Source: Tenacibaculum sp.
GTDB taxonomy: Bacteria; Bacteroidota; Bacteroidia; Flavobacteriales; Flavobacteriaceae
Direction: 5' to 3'
DNA: 36,463 bases
Assembly (NCBI GenBank): GCA_020629275.1
Contig: JAHDDQ010000029.1
Span: 1-36,463 of the forward strand
Part shown: positions 25,943-34,268 of the stretch, one piece after another
How positions within the stretch are numbered: the stretch's first letter is position 1
Layout: every line of letters starts with the position of its first letter
Translations under genes and position numbers: made by a program
The notes under the pieces: generated by a model
What the model saw: the letters and a program-made list of their open reading frames with translations, nothing else
What the model was told of the DNA's origin: nothing
Database searches by the model: none

Positions 25943-26275
25943 ATGCACATCGATTTACCTAAGAAAAGATACTACAAAATAGGAGAAGTTGCTAAAGCTT
26001 TTGAAGTAAATACTTCACTTATTCGTTTTTGGGAAGGAGAATTTGATATTATAAAGCCTAAGAAAAACTCAAAAGGTAACCGACTATTCACTTCATTAGA
26101 TATAGAAAATTTCAAACTGATTTACAATTTAGTAAAGGAACGAGGTTTCACACTCGAGGGAGCAAAACAGAAGCTTAAGCAAAACCCCGAGAAAGTAATA
26201 GGCAATCAAGAAATTATTAGTAGATTAGAAGCTGTTAAAGCAGAATTAATAAAAATCAAAAATCAATTAGAGTAA
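25943..26275 (+). CDS. MerR-type transcriptional regulator
   Basis: A 110-residue protein consisting of a MerR-type winged helix domain (YYKIGEVAKAFEVNTSLIRFWEGEFDII, split over about 9-36; then GNRLFTSLDIENFKLIYNLVKERGFTLEGAKQKL) and a short C-terminal helix. There is no effector-binding domain and no Cys ligand set. It starts at the ATG at 25943; a TTG two codons earlier is less likely. The RFWEGEFD motif is characteristic of a short MerR group that sits next to M23 peptidases in flavobacteria. It lies 28 bases downstream of the peptidase gene and probably belongs to the same message. The target is unknown. Confidence 0.9.
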   Translation: MHIDLPKKRYYKIGEVAKAFEVNTSLIRFWEGEFDIIKPKKNSKGNRLFTSLDIENFKLIYNLVKERGFTLEGAKQKLKQNPEKVIGNQEIISRLEAVKAELIKIKNQLE

Positions 26276-26291
26276 CCAAAAAATCGAGATT

Positions 26292-26876
26292 ATGAAGAAA
26301 TGGATAGTACCAGTTTTAGTAGTGTTAGGAATAGTAGTAATATTAGGTTCTAGCTATAATGGAATGGTAGAATTACGTAATGACGCAGAAACTGCGTGGG
26401 CTAAAGTTGAAAGTTCGTACCAGAGAAGAAATGATTTAATAGGAAATTTAGTTAAAACTGTTCAAGGTGCAGCAGATTTTGAAAAATCTACATTAACAGA
26501 AGTTATTAATGCTAGGGCTAAAGCTACACAAACAACAATTAACGCTGGTGATATAACTCCTGAAAATATAGCAAACTTTCAAAAAGCACAATCTGGATTA
26601 AGTGGAGCTTTGTCTCGTCTGTTAGTTTCTGTAGAACGTTATCCTGATTTAAAAGCAAATAGAAACTTTTTAGAATTACAAAGTCAATTAGAAGGAACAG
26701 AAAATAGAATCAATGTTGCAAGAGATCGCTACAATGATGAAGTAAATGAATATGATACTAAAATAGATAAGTTTCCGGGGAATTTATTGGCTGGTATATT
26801 TGGTATGAAACAAATGCCACGTTACAAATCAGATGCAGGTTCTGAAAAAGCACCTAACGTAGATTTTAAATTTTAA
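26292..26876 (+). CDS. LemA family protein
   Basis: A 194-residue membrane protein with an N-terminal helix in the membrane (about 4-22, WIVPVLVVLGIVVILGSS) and a helical-bundle LemA domain: YNGMVELRNDAETAWAKVESSYQRRNDLIGNLVKTVQG, ENIANFQKAQSGLSGALSRLLVSVERYPDLKAN and FLELQSQLEGTENRINVARDRYND (quoted as family blocks). LemA proteins are widespread and poorly understood; they commonly occur next to TPM-domain proteins, as here. It lies 16 bases after the MerR gene and four bases before the first TPM gene. Confidence 0.95.
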   Translation: MKKWIVPVLVVLGIVVILGSSYNGMVELRNDAETAWAKVESSYQRRNDLIGNLVKTVQGAADFEKSTLTEVINARAKATQTTINAGDITPENIANFQKAQSGLSGALSRLLVSVERYPDLKANRNFLELQSQLEGTENRINVARDRYNDEVNEYDTKIDKFPGNLLAGIFGMKQMPRYKSDAGSEKAPNVDFKF

Positions 26877-26880
26877 ATAG

Positions 26881-27318
26881 ATGTCTAAGGTAGAAGATTT
26901 TCTTTCAGGAAAAGAAGAAGAGGAAATCGTTGAAGCTATAAGGCAAGCAGAACGAGAAACTTCTGGTGAGATTAGAGTACACATTGAAAAAACTACTCCA
27001 ATTCCTCATTATGATAGAGCGCTAGAAGTTTTTCAAATGCTGAAGATGTTCAATACGAAGCAGCAAAATGGAGTATTACTATACATTGCCGTTGATGATC
27101 ATAAATTTGTGATTTATGGTGATGAAGGTATCGATAAGGTAGTTCCAAAAGATTTTTGGAAAACAACTAGAACTACTATCGAGAAACATTTTAAGTCTGG
27201 AAGTTTCAAAGAAGGTATTATTGCTGGTATACTAAAAGCTGGGCAAGAACTGAAAGTACACTTTCCATGGCAAATTAATGATGAAGACGAATTACCAAAT
27301 GAAATTTCAAAAGGCTAA
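26881..27318 (+). CDS. TPM domain protein without signal peptide
   Basis: A 145-residue protein almost entirely made of a TPM domain (TLP18.3/Psb32/MOLO-1 family). Typical parts are AIRQAERETSGEIRVHIEK, QNGVLLYIAVDDHKFVIYGDEGID and FKEGIIAGILKAGQELKVHFP. It has no signal peptide or membrane helix, so it is predicted cytosolic, unlike its neighbour. TPM proteins in plants act in photosystem II repair and some have phosphatase activity; the bacterial role is not established. Its stop codon directly abuts the next start codon. Confidence 0.92.
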   Translation: MSKVEDFLSGKEEEEIVEAIRQAERETSGEIRVHIEKTTPIPHYDRALEVFQMLKMFNTKQQNGVLLYIAVDDHKFVIYGDEGIDKVVPKDFWKTTRTTIEKHFKSGSFKEGIIAGILKAGQELKVHFPWQINDEDELPNEISKG

Positions 27319-28131
27319 ATGAAAAAGAAGTTACTATATAAATTGCTATTTGTTTTTCTTGGATTGTGCTATGTCCAAAATACTTATGCACAATTTGAAA
27401 TCCCTAAAAAACCAAAGTTTCAAACTAGTGTTTACGATTACATAGGTTTATTATCTAGAAGTGAAAAAATTAACTTAGAAAATAAGCTTGTTCGGTATTC
27501 GGATAGTACTTCTACGCAAATTGTTGTGGCCGTCATAAATACCACTAAAGGTGAAGAAATAGGATATTTAGCAACAAACTGGGCTCATGAATGGGGTATT
27601 GGACAAAAAGATAAAGACAATGGTATTTTTGTGCTGTTAGCTAAAGACGACAGAAAAATAACAATTAGAACAGGCTACGGAACAGAGCATTTATTGACTG
27701 ATTACAGATCTAGGCAAATTATAGAATATGATATTTTACCTTATTTCAAAAAAGGAAATTACTATGCAGGATTAAATAGCGGTACAGATGCTATTTTCAA
27801 AGTCATGCAAGGAGAATACGAAGGAACTCGAAAAAGATCAAGAGGTAAAGGAGTTTCTGGGTTCAGTCTGTTTGTCTTCGCAATCATTATCATTATATTT
27901 TTTATTATTATTTCCAGAGGAGGTAAAGGAAATGGTGGCAGACGGAATTATCGAGATTCAGATTCTAGAGGACTTTTAGAAACAATTATTCTTAGCAATG
28001 CAGGTAGAGGAAGCTATGGAGGAGGAAGTTTCGGTGGAGGTGGTTCGTCTGGCAGCTTTGGCGGTGGTGGTTTTGGTGGCGGTTTTGGCGGCGGCGGTTT
28101 TGGTGGCGGTGGTGCTACTGGTGGATGGTAA
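27319..28131 (+). CDS. TPM domain protein with signal peptide, membrane helix and Gly-rich tail
   Basis: A 270-residue envelope protein. Residues 1-25 are a signal peptide (ends NTYAQ). A TPM domain spans about 35-165: VYDYIGLLSRSEKINLENKL, TQIVVAVINTTKGEEIGYLATNWAHEWGIG, DNGIFVLLAKDDRKITIRTGYGTEHLL and YAGLNSGTDAIFKVM. A transmembrane helix follows at about 181-200 (LFVFAIIIIIFFIIIS). The tail (about 230-270) is a Gly/Ser/Phe low-complexity stretch ending GGGGATGGW, as in YgcG-like TPM proteins. It follows the preceding gene without any intergenic base. LemA plus two TPM genes is a recurrent bacterial set; the mechanism is unknown. Confidence 0.93.
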   Translation: MKKKLLYKLLFVFLGLCYVQNTYAQFEIPKKPKFQTSVYDYIGLLSRSEKINLENKLVRYSDSTSTQIVVAVINTTKGEEIGYLATNWAHEWGIGQKDKDNGIFVLLAKDDRKITIRTGYGTEHLLTDYRSRQIIEYDILPYFKKGNYYAGLNSGTDAIFKVMQGEYEGTRKRSRGKGVSGFSLFVFAIIIIIFFIIISRGGKGNGGRRNYRDSDSRGLLETIILSNAGRGSYGGGSFGGGGSSGSFGGGGFGGGFGGGGFGGGGATGGW

Positions 28132-28219
28132 TGATATCCTTCACAGTTCAATTAACTTTACATAACCTTTAGGAAAACTAATAGGTGTAATTATGTAAAA
28201 TATTTAATACATAAGCATA

Positions 28220-29632
28220 ATGGCAACCAATATAAAACGTAGAAATTTTTTAAAGAATTCATTACTAGCGGCTGGAGGAATCATTTTAGTTCCAAATTTC
28301 ATTAGTTGTAGTAGTGATACTGATAAGTTAAGTTTTCCTATTCCTTCAAATTTAACAGAAAAAAACTTTGAACAGGGTGTTGCAAGTTTTGATCCAACAA
28401 ACTCACAAGTAATAATTTGGACACGATATACAACAGAAAGTTCTTCTGTAAAGTTAACTTGGCAGTTAGCAAAAGATGCCGATTTTAAAGATCTAGTTCG
28501 TCAAGGAGAAGTTAATACAGATGCATCTAGAGATTTCACAGTAGCCATAGAAATAAAAGATTTAGCAGAAAATTTAAAATTATATTACAGATTTGTTAAT
28601 GTTTCTGAAGGAACAACGTCTCCAGTAGGAGAAACACTTACTTTTGGAGCATCAACAACGCAAGTAAAACTAGCAGTCGCATCTTGTGCGAATTACGCTT
28701 CAGGATATTTTAATGCATATGAAGCCATACAGAAATCAGACGCTGATGTTGTAGTTCATTTAGGAGACTACATATATGAGTATGGAGAAAATACATATGG
28801 TTCACTAAGAAAGCCAGAGCCATCTGGCGAAATAATTTCTATAGATGATTACAGAACACGATATCGTCAGTATAGATCAGATAAAAAATTAAAAGAATTA
28901 CATCAAATGAAACCTTTCATTTGTGTGTGGGATGACCACGAAGTAACTAATGATACGTATAAAGATGGTGCAGAAAATCACCAAACCAATGAAGGAGATT
29001 TCGAAATTAGGAAACAAGTAGCATTGCAGGTATACAGCGAGTATTTACCTAACACGACCAATATAGCAGATAATTCTATTATTTACAGATCTTTACAGAT
29101 AGGTAATTTGTTAGATTTAATTATGTTAGATACTAGAGTTGTAGGTCGAGACAAGCAGTTAAGCTATGCTGACTATACAAGCGCTTCAGGTTTTGATGCT
29201 GTCGGTTTTCAACAAGCTTGGTTAGATCCTTCAAGAACATTACTGGGAAGTGCACAAAAAAACTGGTTAAAGAATGAAATGGCTAAATCTAGTTCAACTT
29301 GGCAAATTATAGGTCAACAAGTATTAATGGGTAAGATGTTGATACCAGCAGAATTATTATCACTTTTTGGAACTCCAGCACTTCAAACCACATTAGCAGA
29401 ATTAGTAGTTATTAAATCAAGATTATTACAAGGAGATCCAACGGTTACGGCAGCAGAAAAGGCAAGAGTTACAACAGTATTACCATATAATTTAGATGCT
29501 TGGGATGGGTATTATGTTGAGAGGGAAGAAATTCTCGCTACTTTTGAAGGAAAGAAAGTAGTTGTTTTGGCTGGAGATACACATAATGCTTGGCAAAGCG
29601 ACTTAAAAACAGGAGCTGGAGTAAAAGATTAG
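28220..29632 (+). CDS. phoD: PhoD-family alkaline phosphatase, prematurely stopped
   Basis: A 470-residue open frame holding most of a PhoD-type metallophosphatase. The N-terminus has a twin-arginine signal (KRRNFLKNSLLAAGG), followed by FISCSS, which may act as a lipobox. An N-terminal Ig-like domain (about 45-145) precedes the catalytic domain. Metal-site motifs are ASCANYASGYFNAYEAI, VVVHLGDYIYEYGE, VWDDHEVTND, IMLDTRVVGRD and VVLAGDTHNAWQ. The frame stops at 29630-29632 (GVKD then TAG), but the family continues with an ATSSISSPGL block, which is present just downstream in another frame. A single missing base near 29627-29630 would explain this. The truncated protein keeps the catalytic motifs but lacks the C-terminal 80 residues or so. 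It may be a real mutation or a sequence error. Confidence 0.8.
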   Translation: MATNIKRRNFLKNSLLAAGGIILVPNFISCSSDTDKLSFPIPSNLTEKNFEQGVASFDPTNSQVIIWTRYTTESSSVKLTWQLAKDADFKDLVRQGEVNTDASRDFTVAIEIKDLAENLKLYYRFVNVSEGTTSPVGETLTFGASTTQVKLAVASCANYASGYFNAYEAIQKSDADVVVHLGDYIYEYGENTYGSLRKPEPSGEIISIDDYRTRYRQYRSDKKLKELHQMKPFICVWDDHEVTNDTYKDGAENHQTNEGDFEIRKQVALQVYSEYLPNTTNIADNSIIYRSLQIGNLLDLIMLDTRVVGRDKQLSYADYTSASGFDAVGFQQAWLDPSRTLLGSAQKNWLKNEMAKSSSTWQIIGQQVLMGKMLIPAELLSLFGTPALQTTLAELVVIKSRLLQGDPTVTAAEKARVTTVLPYNLDAWDGYYVEREEILATFEGKKVVVLAGDTHNAWQSDLKTGAGVKD

Positions 29633-29868
29633 CAACTAGTTCAATCTCTTCTCCAGGGTTAGAAACCTATTTAGGAATTGCAGATACTTCTCAGTTAGAA
29701 GGAGCTCTCAAATTATTAATTGATGATTTAAATTATTTAAATGCATCAGATAGAGGTTTTATGAAATTATCGGTAACTGCTGGAGGAATAACAACAGATT
29801 GGGAGTATGTGAACTCTGTGACTTCGGAGATGTTCGTTTCTACAGTTAAAAATACGATTAGTATATAA
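29627..29868 (+). pseudogene. C-terminal remainder of the PhoD-family gene, out of frame
   Basis: The -1 frame continues the PhoD product: LATSSISSPGLETYLGIAD, ALKLLIDDLNYLNASDRGFMKLSVT and a C-terminal ITTDWEYVNSVTSEMFVSTV, which match the normal end of this family. An ATG at 29590 starts this frame, but the region 29590-29626 encodes the upstream protein in the other frame and gives an atypical MAKRLKNRSWSK start, so it is not a separate gene. Joined by a one-base correction, the full protein would have about 549 residues. A strong terminator follows. Confidence 0.75.
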
Positions 29869-29890
29869 ACTTCCAAGACTTCCAATAAAA

Positions 29891-29925
29891 CAAAAAAATC
29901 TCTGAAATTTTCAGAGATTTTTTTG
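29891..29925 (+). terminator. Rho-independent terminator after phoD
   Basis: A near-perfect stem (29891-29906 with 29910-29925, core AATCTCTGA/TCAGAGATT) is followed on the forward strand by seven T. It lies 22 bases past the end of the PhoD reading frame. Confidence 0.88.
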
Positions 29926-29939
29926 TTTACCTTAGTATT

Positions 29940-30788
29940 ATGAAAAGAATTATTGTATTGCTTGTAATGAATATGTTATTTAGTTGCTCTAATTATGGGC
30001 AATTAAAATTGAAAGCAAACTTACCTAAAAAATTAAAAGAAGCATCGGGTATAGTATGCGGAGTTGGTAATGATGTGCTTTGGATGCATAATGATGGAGG
30101 AAATAAAAACGTATTATATCAGGTAAATGGTAAAGGAAAAATTCAAAAGACTTTAAAGGTAAAAGCAAAAAATACAGATTGGGAAGACATCGCTTCAGAT
30201 GATGATGGGAATTTATACATAGGTGATTTTGGTAATAATGCAAATTCACGAGACGACTTAGTTATCTTAAAATTAAAAAAGGAAGATTTAGTAGACAAAA
30301 AAAACATAGAAGTAACAAAAATAAAATTTTACTATCCCAACCAGAATAAATTCCCACCAAAAAAGAAAAAACGTTTTTTTGATGCTGAAAGCTTATTGTA
30401 TTTTAATAACTACCTGTATATCTTTACTAAAAGTAGAGTGAAAAAAGAATACGGAAAAACTAGCCTTTACAAGATACCAGCTAAAGCAGGAAGGCATGAA
30501 GCTATATATATATCTAGTTTTAATAATTGTAATAAAGCAAATTGCTGGATAACGGCTGCATCTATTTCGAAAGATAAAAAGAAGGTAGCACTACTAACTC
30601 ATAATACGGTTTTATTATTTACTGACTTTAAGAGTGATAACTTCCTCAATGGTACACTAAAAAAGTATAACCTTGAACATACTTCTCAAAAAGAAGGGTT
30701 AGATTTCAAGGACAATAATACACTTTACTTAACAGATGAAAGAGCTCATGGTAAAGGAGGTAAATTATATGAGTTGAAATTAGAATAG
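29940..30788 (+). CDS. Small lipoprotein, probably a beta-propeller
   Basis: A 282-residue protein. The start MKRIIVLLVMNMLFSC gives a lipobox with Cys16. The body shows repeated beta-blade-like segments: GVGNDVLWMHNDGGNKNVLYQVN, WEDIASDDDGNLYIGDFGNNANSRDDL, FDAESLLYFNNYLYIFTKS, ITAASISKDKKKVALLTHNT and GLDFKDNNTLYLTDER (family-like blocks). The WEDIA...G.LYIGDFGNN pattern resembles the SdiA-regulated/NHL-like propeller families and suggests ligand or metal binding, but no enzyme activity can be assigned. It stands alone after the phoD terminator. The start is the first ATG after the hairpin; no TAnnTTTG match is seen in the short leader. Confidence 0.65.
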   Translation: MKRIIVLLVMNMLFSCSNYGQLKLKANLPKKLKEASGIVCGVGNDVLWMHNDGGNKNVLYQVNGKGKIQKTLKVKAKNTDWEDIASDDDGNLYIGDFGNNANSRDDLVILKLKKEDLVDKKNIEVTKIKFYYPNQNKFPPKKKKRFFDAESLLYFNNYLYIFTKSRVKKEYGKTSLYKIPAKAGRHEAIYISSFNNCNKANCWITAASISKDKKKVALLTHNTVLLFTDFKSDNFLNGTLKKYNLEHTSQKEGLDFKDNNTLYLTDERAHGKGGKLYELKLE

Positions 30789-30854
30789 TTCTCTAGAGTA
30801 CTGATTACATATTTATTACCTTTAATTATTAAATGTTAATTTTTTGGTAACTAG

Positions 30855-30883
30855 TTGTTATACCAAAACAATTTATATCTTTG
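30855..30883 (+). promoter_or_regulatory. Promoter of the RHS gene pair
   Basis: TTG (30855-30857) is followed after 18 bases by TATCTTTG (30876-30883), close to the Bacteroidota consensus although the spacing is one base short. Transcription would start near 30890, about 40 bases before the ATG at 30929. Confidence 0.6.
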
Positions 30884-30928
30884 TATTTGAAAAAAGATTG
30901 TTTAATTAATTGCTAAAGCTACTATTTT

Positions 30929-33900
30929 ATGAGAAAATTAGTTTTATGTGCCATATTTATGGTTCATAGTTTTATTGTATTTGCACAACTTTCAGGAAAC
31001 GAATACGAAGGACCAAAATTACCTACATTTGTACCAACATCACCAGAAACAGCCTCTTTATTAAAATACCAAGAGACACCAGTTTCTCATTATACGGGAG
31101 TACCTAATATTAGTATTCCAATATGTGGTATTCAAGGAAGGACAATTAATGTGCCAGTTTCTTTAAGCTATCATGCAGGAGGGATAAAGGTAAATGAAGA
31201 AGCTTCGTGGGTCGGATTAGGGTGGAATTTAAACGTAGGTGGTCAAATTACACGAGTTATGCGAGGTTTACCAGATGATACACCAACAAAAGGATACCTT
31301 CATACAAATACTAAGGTTTCTTATATTAAAGGTTTAACAGCTTCACAGAGGACACCATATATGATTGCCAGCGAGCAAGGAGAACTGGATACGCAGCCGG
31401 ACGAGTTTTCATTTAGTTTCATGGGGTATTCAGGGAAGTATGTATTCAATCAAACTAGGAATTCACTAGGGCCAAAAGGTCAAATTATCCAAATACCAAA
31501 GAGTGATTTAATTATATCTCCAAAGTTTGCAGGAACTAAAATTACAAGTTGGCATGTTACAACTCCAGATGGTACGTTGTATAAATTTGGTACTACAGCG
31601 TCATCTAGAGAGGAATCTACAGATTTGGGAGATTTTTGGTTCTTACACGACGGACAAGATGGGCAAATATCACAAGGTTCTAATCCCATAGGGAATTTTA
31701 TTAATTCATGGAAATTAACGGAGATACGTAGCGTTCAAAATGATGTTGTAACTTTTGAATATGATAAGTTCAGTACAAATGACTGTATGATCTCATTACA
31801 AAGAAGCTTAATTATTCAAAGAGGAGTTCAAGATCAGGTGAGAACTAAGTTTACTTCTTCTACAAGAAATAATAGTTATTTAAAGAAAATTACTACAGTT
31901 AACGGAACCTTAGAGTTTGAACTGACAGGCAGGCAAGATGTAAACGGTCAAGGTAAGGCATTACGTAAAATTATATTAAAGAATAACTTTAGTAATACTC
32001 CTGTAAAATCGGTAGATTTTGTTACAGATTATTTTACAAGTGCTGCTATTCCAAGTAGCTTATTTTATTATGATTGTGCAGGCTTGGTGAATAAACAAAC
32101 GTGGAGAAAACGATTACGTTTGCAACGTATAGAATTTAAAGGGAATACAAATATCAGAGATCATAACTATAGTTTTTCATACAATACAAATATAAACTTA
32201 CCGCACCGATACTCTCACGCACAAGATTTCTGGGGATATTACAACGGTCAGGTGAGTAATGAACACAGTTTACCGGAAGGACAATATAAAGCATTATTAG
32301 GCGGTAATTTTTATTTTGATGGAGCAAACAGAACAATTCACCCAGAGTATGTTAGCGCTAATATGTTAACTTCTGTTGTATATCCAGAAGGAGGAAGAAC
32401 AGTATTTGAATATGAGAATAACCGCTACAATACCGTAGACCAATCTTCCTCTGGAGGAGGTTCATCAACGGTAAATGAGTATCGCATCGTAAATGATATC
32501 TTCTCATCAAGCAATAGCTCGTATTCAGAAAGTTTTGTTGGTTATCCAAAGCGTGAGTATTATTCAAGTTTTATAACCGTCGAGGATATGGTTTCCAATA
32601 CTTTTGAAGTTGAAACCTATAGTAATTCATGTGCAACAACTGCAAATCAGTTAGGTTGCGATCGTTTACTAAGATTATTAAAATATTCAAGTAAAAGAGA
32701 TACGAACCCAGTAGAGGTTTGGCGAGATGTACCTAATTTAAATAGGTATAAGCAGCAGTTACCGTTAACTAATGGTTTGTATAGGTATGTATATACAATT
32801 ACTAAAGATAATTTTACTCCCGATGATTACTTTGTGGTAAACTCTTCATACAAACAAGAAGTAACTAATACCGGTGGAATAAGCGGTGGAAATGGAGGAA
32901 CTACAGTAGGTAATTACGGACCTGGTTTAAGAATTAAAAAAATAACAACTCAAAATGAAATTAACGAGACGATTAATTTCAAGGAATATGAGTATTTAAA
33001 GTACAATGGGAGTAGACCTACAAATGTATCGAGTGGTATTTTAGCGGCTTCTCCATTTCATTCGTATTATATGCCATCTTATGGAGTAATACATTCATCA
33101 TCTATAGTTCCTTTATTCAATACCAAAGGAAGTGCAATGAATTATCGTTTCGTTCAAGAGCGTATAACAGATGCAATAACAAATACAAGTAAATTCAATA
33201 GGTTTGTATATTCACACAACAGATCAACGGCCAATTACCCTACCGTTCCTATCCAAGGAGACTGGTTACGAGGGAATTTGATGAATTCAGATTATAATAA
33301 TTATAGTTCAATGACCAATAATTATGATGTATTTTATGCAAATTCTCCTGAAGAGGGAAATCATTTTGAATTTTCAGAGTCAATCACACCTACCATTTAC
33401 GCATTGAGTAATAATGATTTTCCTATTCCTTTTTCATTATTGTACAGGAAAATACAAACAGGAGCTACTTTAGTAAAAGAGGTAACAAGTTTAGATAAGC
33501 GCACAGGTAGCGTGATGGAAACCAAGACAGAGTATAGTTATGGATCAGATTATTTAATGCCTAAAGAAGTAAAAACAACTAATAGTAGAGAAGGTTACAG
33601 ACGCATTAAGAACTCATATGCAGCAGATGTAAATAATACAGTGTTATTAGCGGCAAATAGAATTTCAGAGCCGATTAAAGTAGAAGTATTTGAAAAAATA
33701 AGTCACGATGTTCCAGAAGAGAAATTATCTGAACAGTATACGGTTTACGAGGATTTTACTGGGAACTACATGCCAGAAATTATAAAGACAGCCAAAGGAG
33801 TTGGAACTTTAGAAGATAGAATTGTATATCATAGTTATGACAGTTTTGGACATCCAACAGAGGTTAGTAAGAAAGATGGAACAAGGATTGTTTATATATG

Positions 33901-34258
33901 GGGCTATAATGATACTCAACCTGTAGCAAAAATTGAAGGAGCTAAATTAAGTGCTATTCCAATTACGTATTTAAACAATATAAAGAATGCCTCTAATATT
34001 GATAATGATAGGACGCAAGGTTATGTAGGAAGAGAAGGAAATGTACGTAAAGAGTTAAATAAATTGCTCCAGCTTACGGCTTTAAAAGATGCACAAATCA
34101 CATTCTTTACCTATGATCCATTAGTAGGAGTAACTAGTATTACAGACCCAAGAGGAGAAACTATATATTATGAATATGATGCTATGAATAGGTTGGAGTT
34201 TGTAAAGAATTCAGCGGGTAATATATTAAAAGAGCACAAGTACAATTACAAAAATTAA
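30929..34258 (+). CDS. Large secreted RHS/YD-repeat protein
   Basis: A 1109-residue exported protein. Residues 1-20 are a signal peptide (FIVFAQ). The N-terminal part (about 25-110) has the block common in Bacteroidota RHS relatives: YTGVPNISIPICGIQGR, VPVSLSYHAGGIKVNEEASWVGLGWNLN and GGQITRVMRG. The middle consists of long beta-rich stretches. The C-terminus holds RHS/YD motifs: YHSYDSFGHPTEVSKKDGTR, YIWGYNDTQPVAKIEGA, FFTYDPLVGVTSITDPRGET and YYEYDAMNRLEFVKNSAGN. It ends right after the last YD motif, with no toxin domain of its own. The next gene, ten bases downstream, is a second RHS-type protein, so the two are presumably co-expressed. RHS proteins form large shells around a toxin or effector; whether this pair does so is inference. 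Confidence 0.85.
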   Translation: MRKLVLCAIFMVHSFIVFAQLSGNEYEGPKLPTFVPTSPETASLLKYQETPVSHYTGVPNISIPICGIQGRTINVPVSLSYHAGGIKVNEEASWVGLGWNLNVGGQITRVMRGLPDDTPTKGYLHTNTKVSYIKGLTASQRTPYMIASEQGELDTQPDEFSFSFMGYSGKYVFNQTRNSLGPKGQIIQIPKSDLIISPKFAGTKITSWHVTTPDGTLYKFGTTASSREESTDLGDFWFLHDGQDGQISQGSNPIGNFINSWKLTEIRSVQNDVVTFEYDKFSTNDCMISLQRSLIIQRGVQDQVRTKFTSSTRNNSYLKKITTVNGTLEFELTGRQDVNGQGKALRKIILKNNFSNTPVKSVDFVTDYFTSAAIPSSLFYYDCAGLVNKQTWRKRLRLQRIEFKGNTNIRDHNYSFSYNTNINLPHRYSHAQDFWGYYNGQVSNEHSLPEGQYKALLGGNFYFDGANRTIHPEYVSANMLTSVVYPEGGRTVFEYENNRYNTVDQSSSGGGSSTVNEYRIVNDIFSSSNSSYSESFVGYPKREYYSSFITVEDMVSNTFEVETYSNSCATTANQLGCDRLLRLLKYSSKRDTNPVEVWRDVPNLNRYKQQLPLTNGLYRYVYTITKDNFTPDDYFVVNSSYKQEVTNTGGISGGNGGTTVGNYGPGLRIKKITTQNEINETINFKEYEYLKYNGSRPTNVSSGILAASPFHSYYMPSYGVIHSSSIVPLFNTKGSAMNYRFVQERITDAITNTSKFNRFVYSHNRSTANYPTVPIQGDWLRGNLMNSDYNNYSSMTNNYDVFYANSPEEGNHFEFSESITPTIYALSNNDFPIPFSLLYRKIQTGATLVKEVTSLDKRTGSVMETKTEYSYGSDYLMPKEVKTTNSREGYRRIKNSYAADVNNTVLLAANRISEPIKVEVFEKISHDVPEEKLSEQYTVYEDFTGNYMPEIIKTAKGVGTLEDRIVYHSYDSFGHPTEVSKKDGTRIVYIWGYNDTQPVAKIEGAKLSAIPITYLNNIKNASNIDNDRTQGYVGREGNVRKELNKLLQLTALKDAQITFFTYDPLVGVTSITDPRGETIYYEYDAMNRLEFVKNSAGNILKEHKYNYKN

Positions 34259-34268
34259 GCTAAGAAAG

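Noticed and set aside
29590..29632. Separate gene starting at the ATG at 29590
   Set aside because: The first twelve codons overlap the PhoD reading frame and are atypical; the rest is the expected PhoD C-terminus, so this is a frameshift fragment.
29620..29632. Programmed -1 frameshift in the PhoD gene
   Set aside because: Only a run of four A is present; no canonical slippery heptamer or downstream pseudoknot was seen, and PhoD proteins are not known to need frameshifting.
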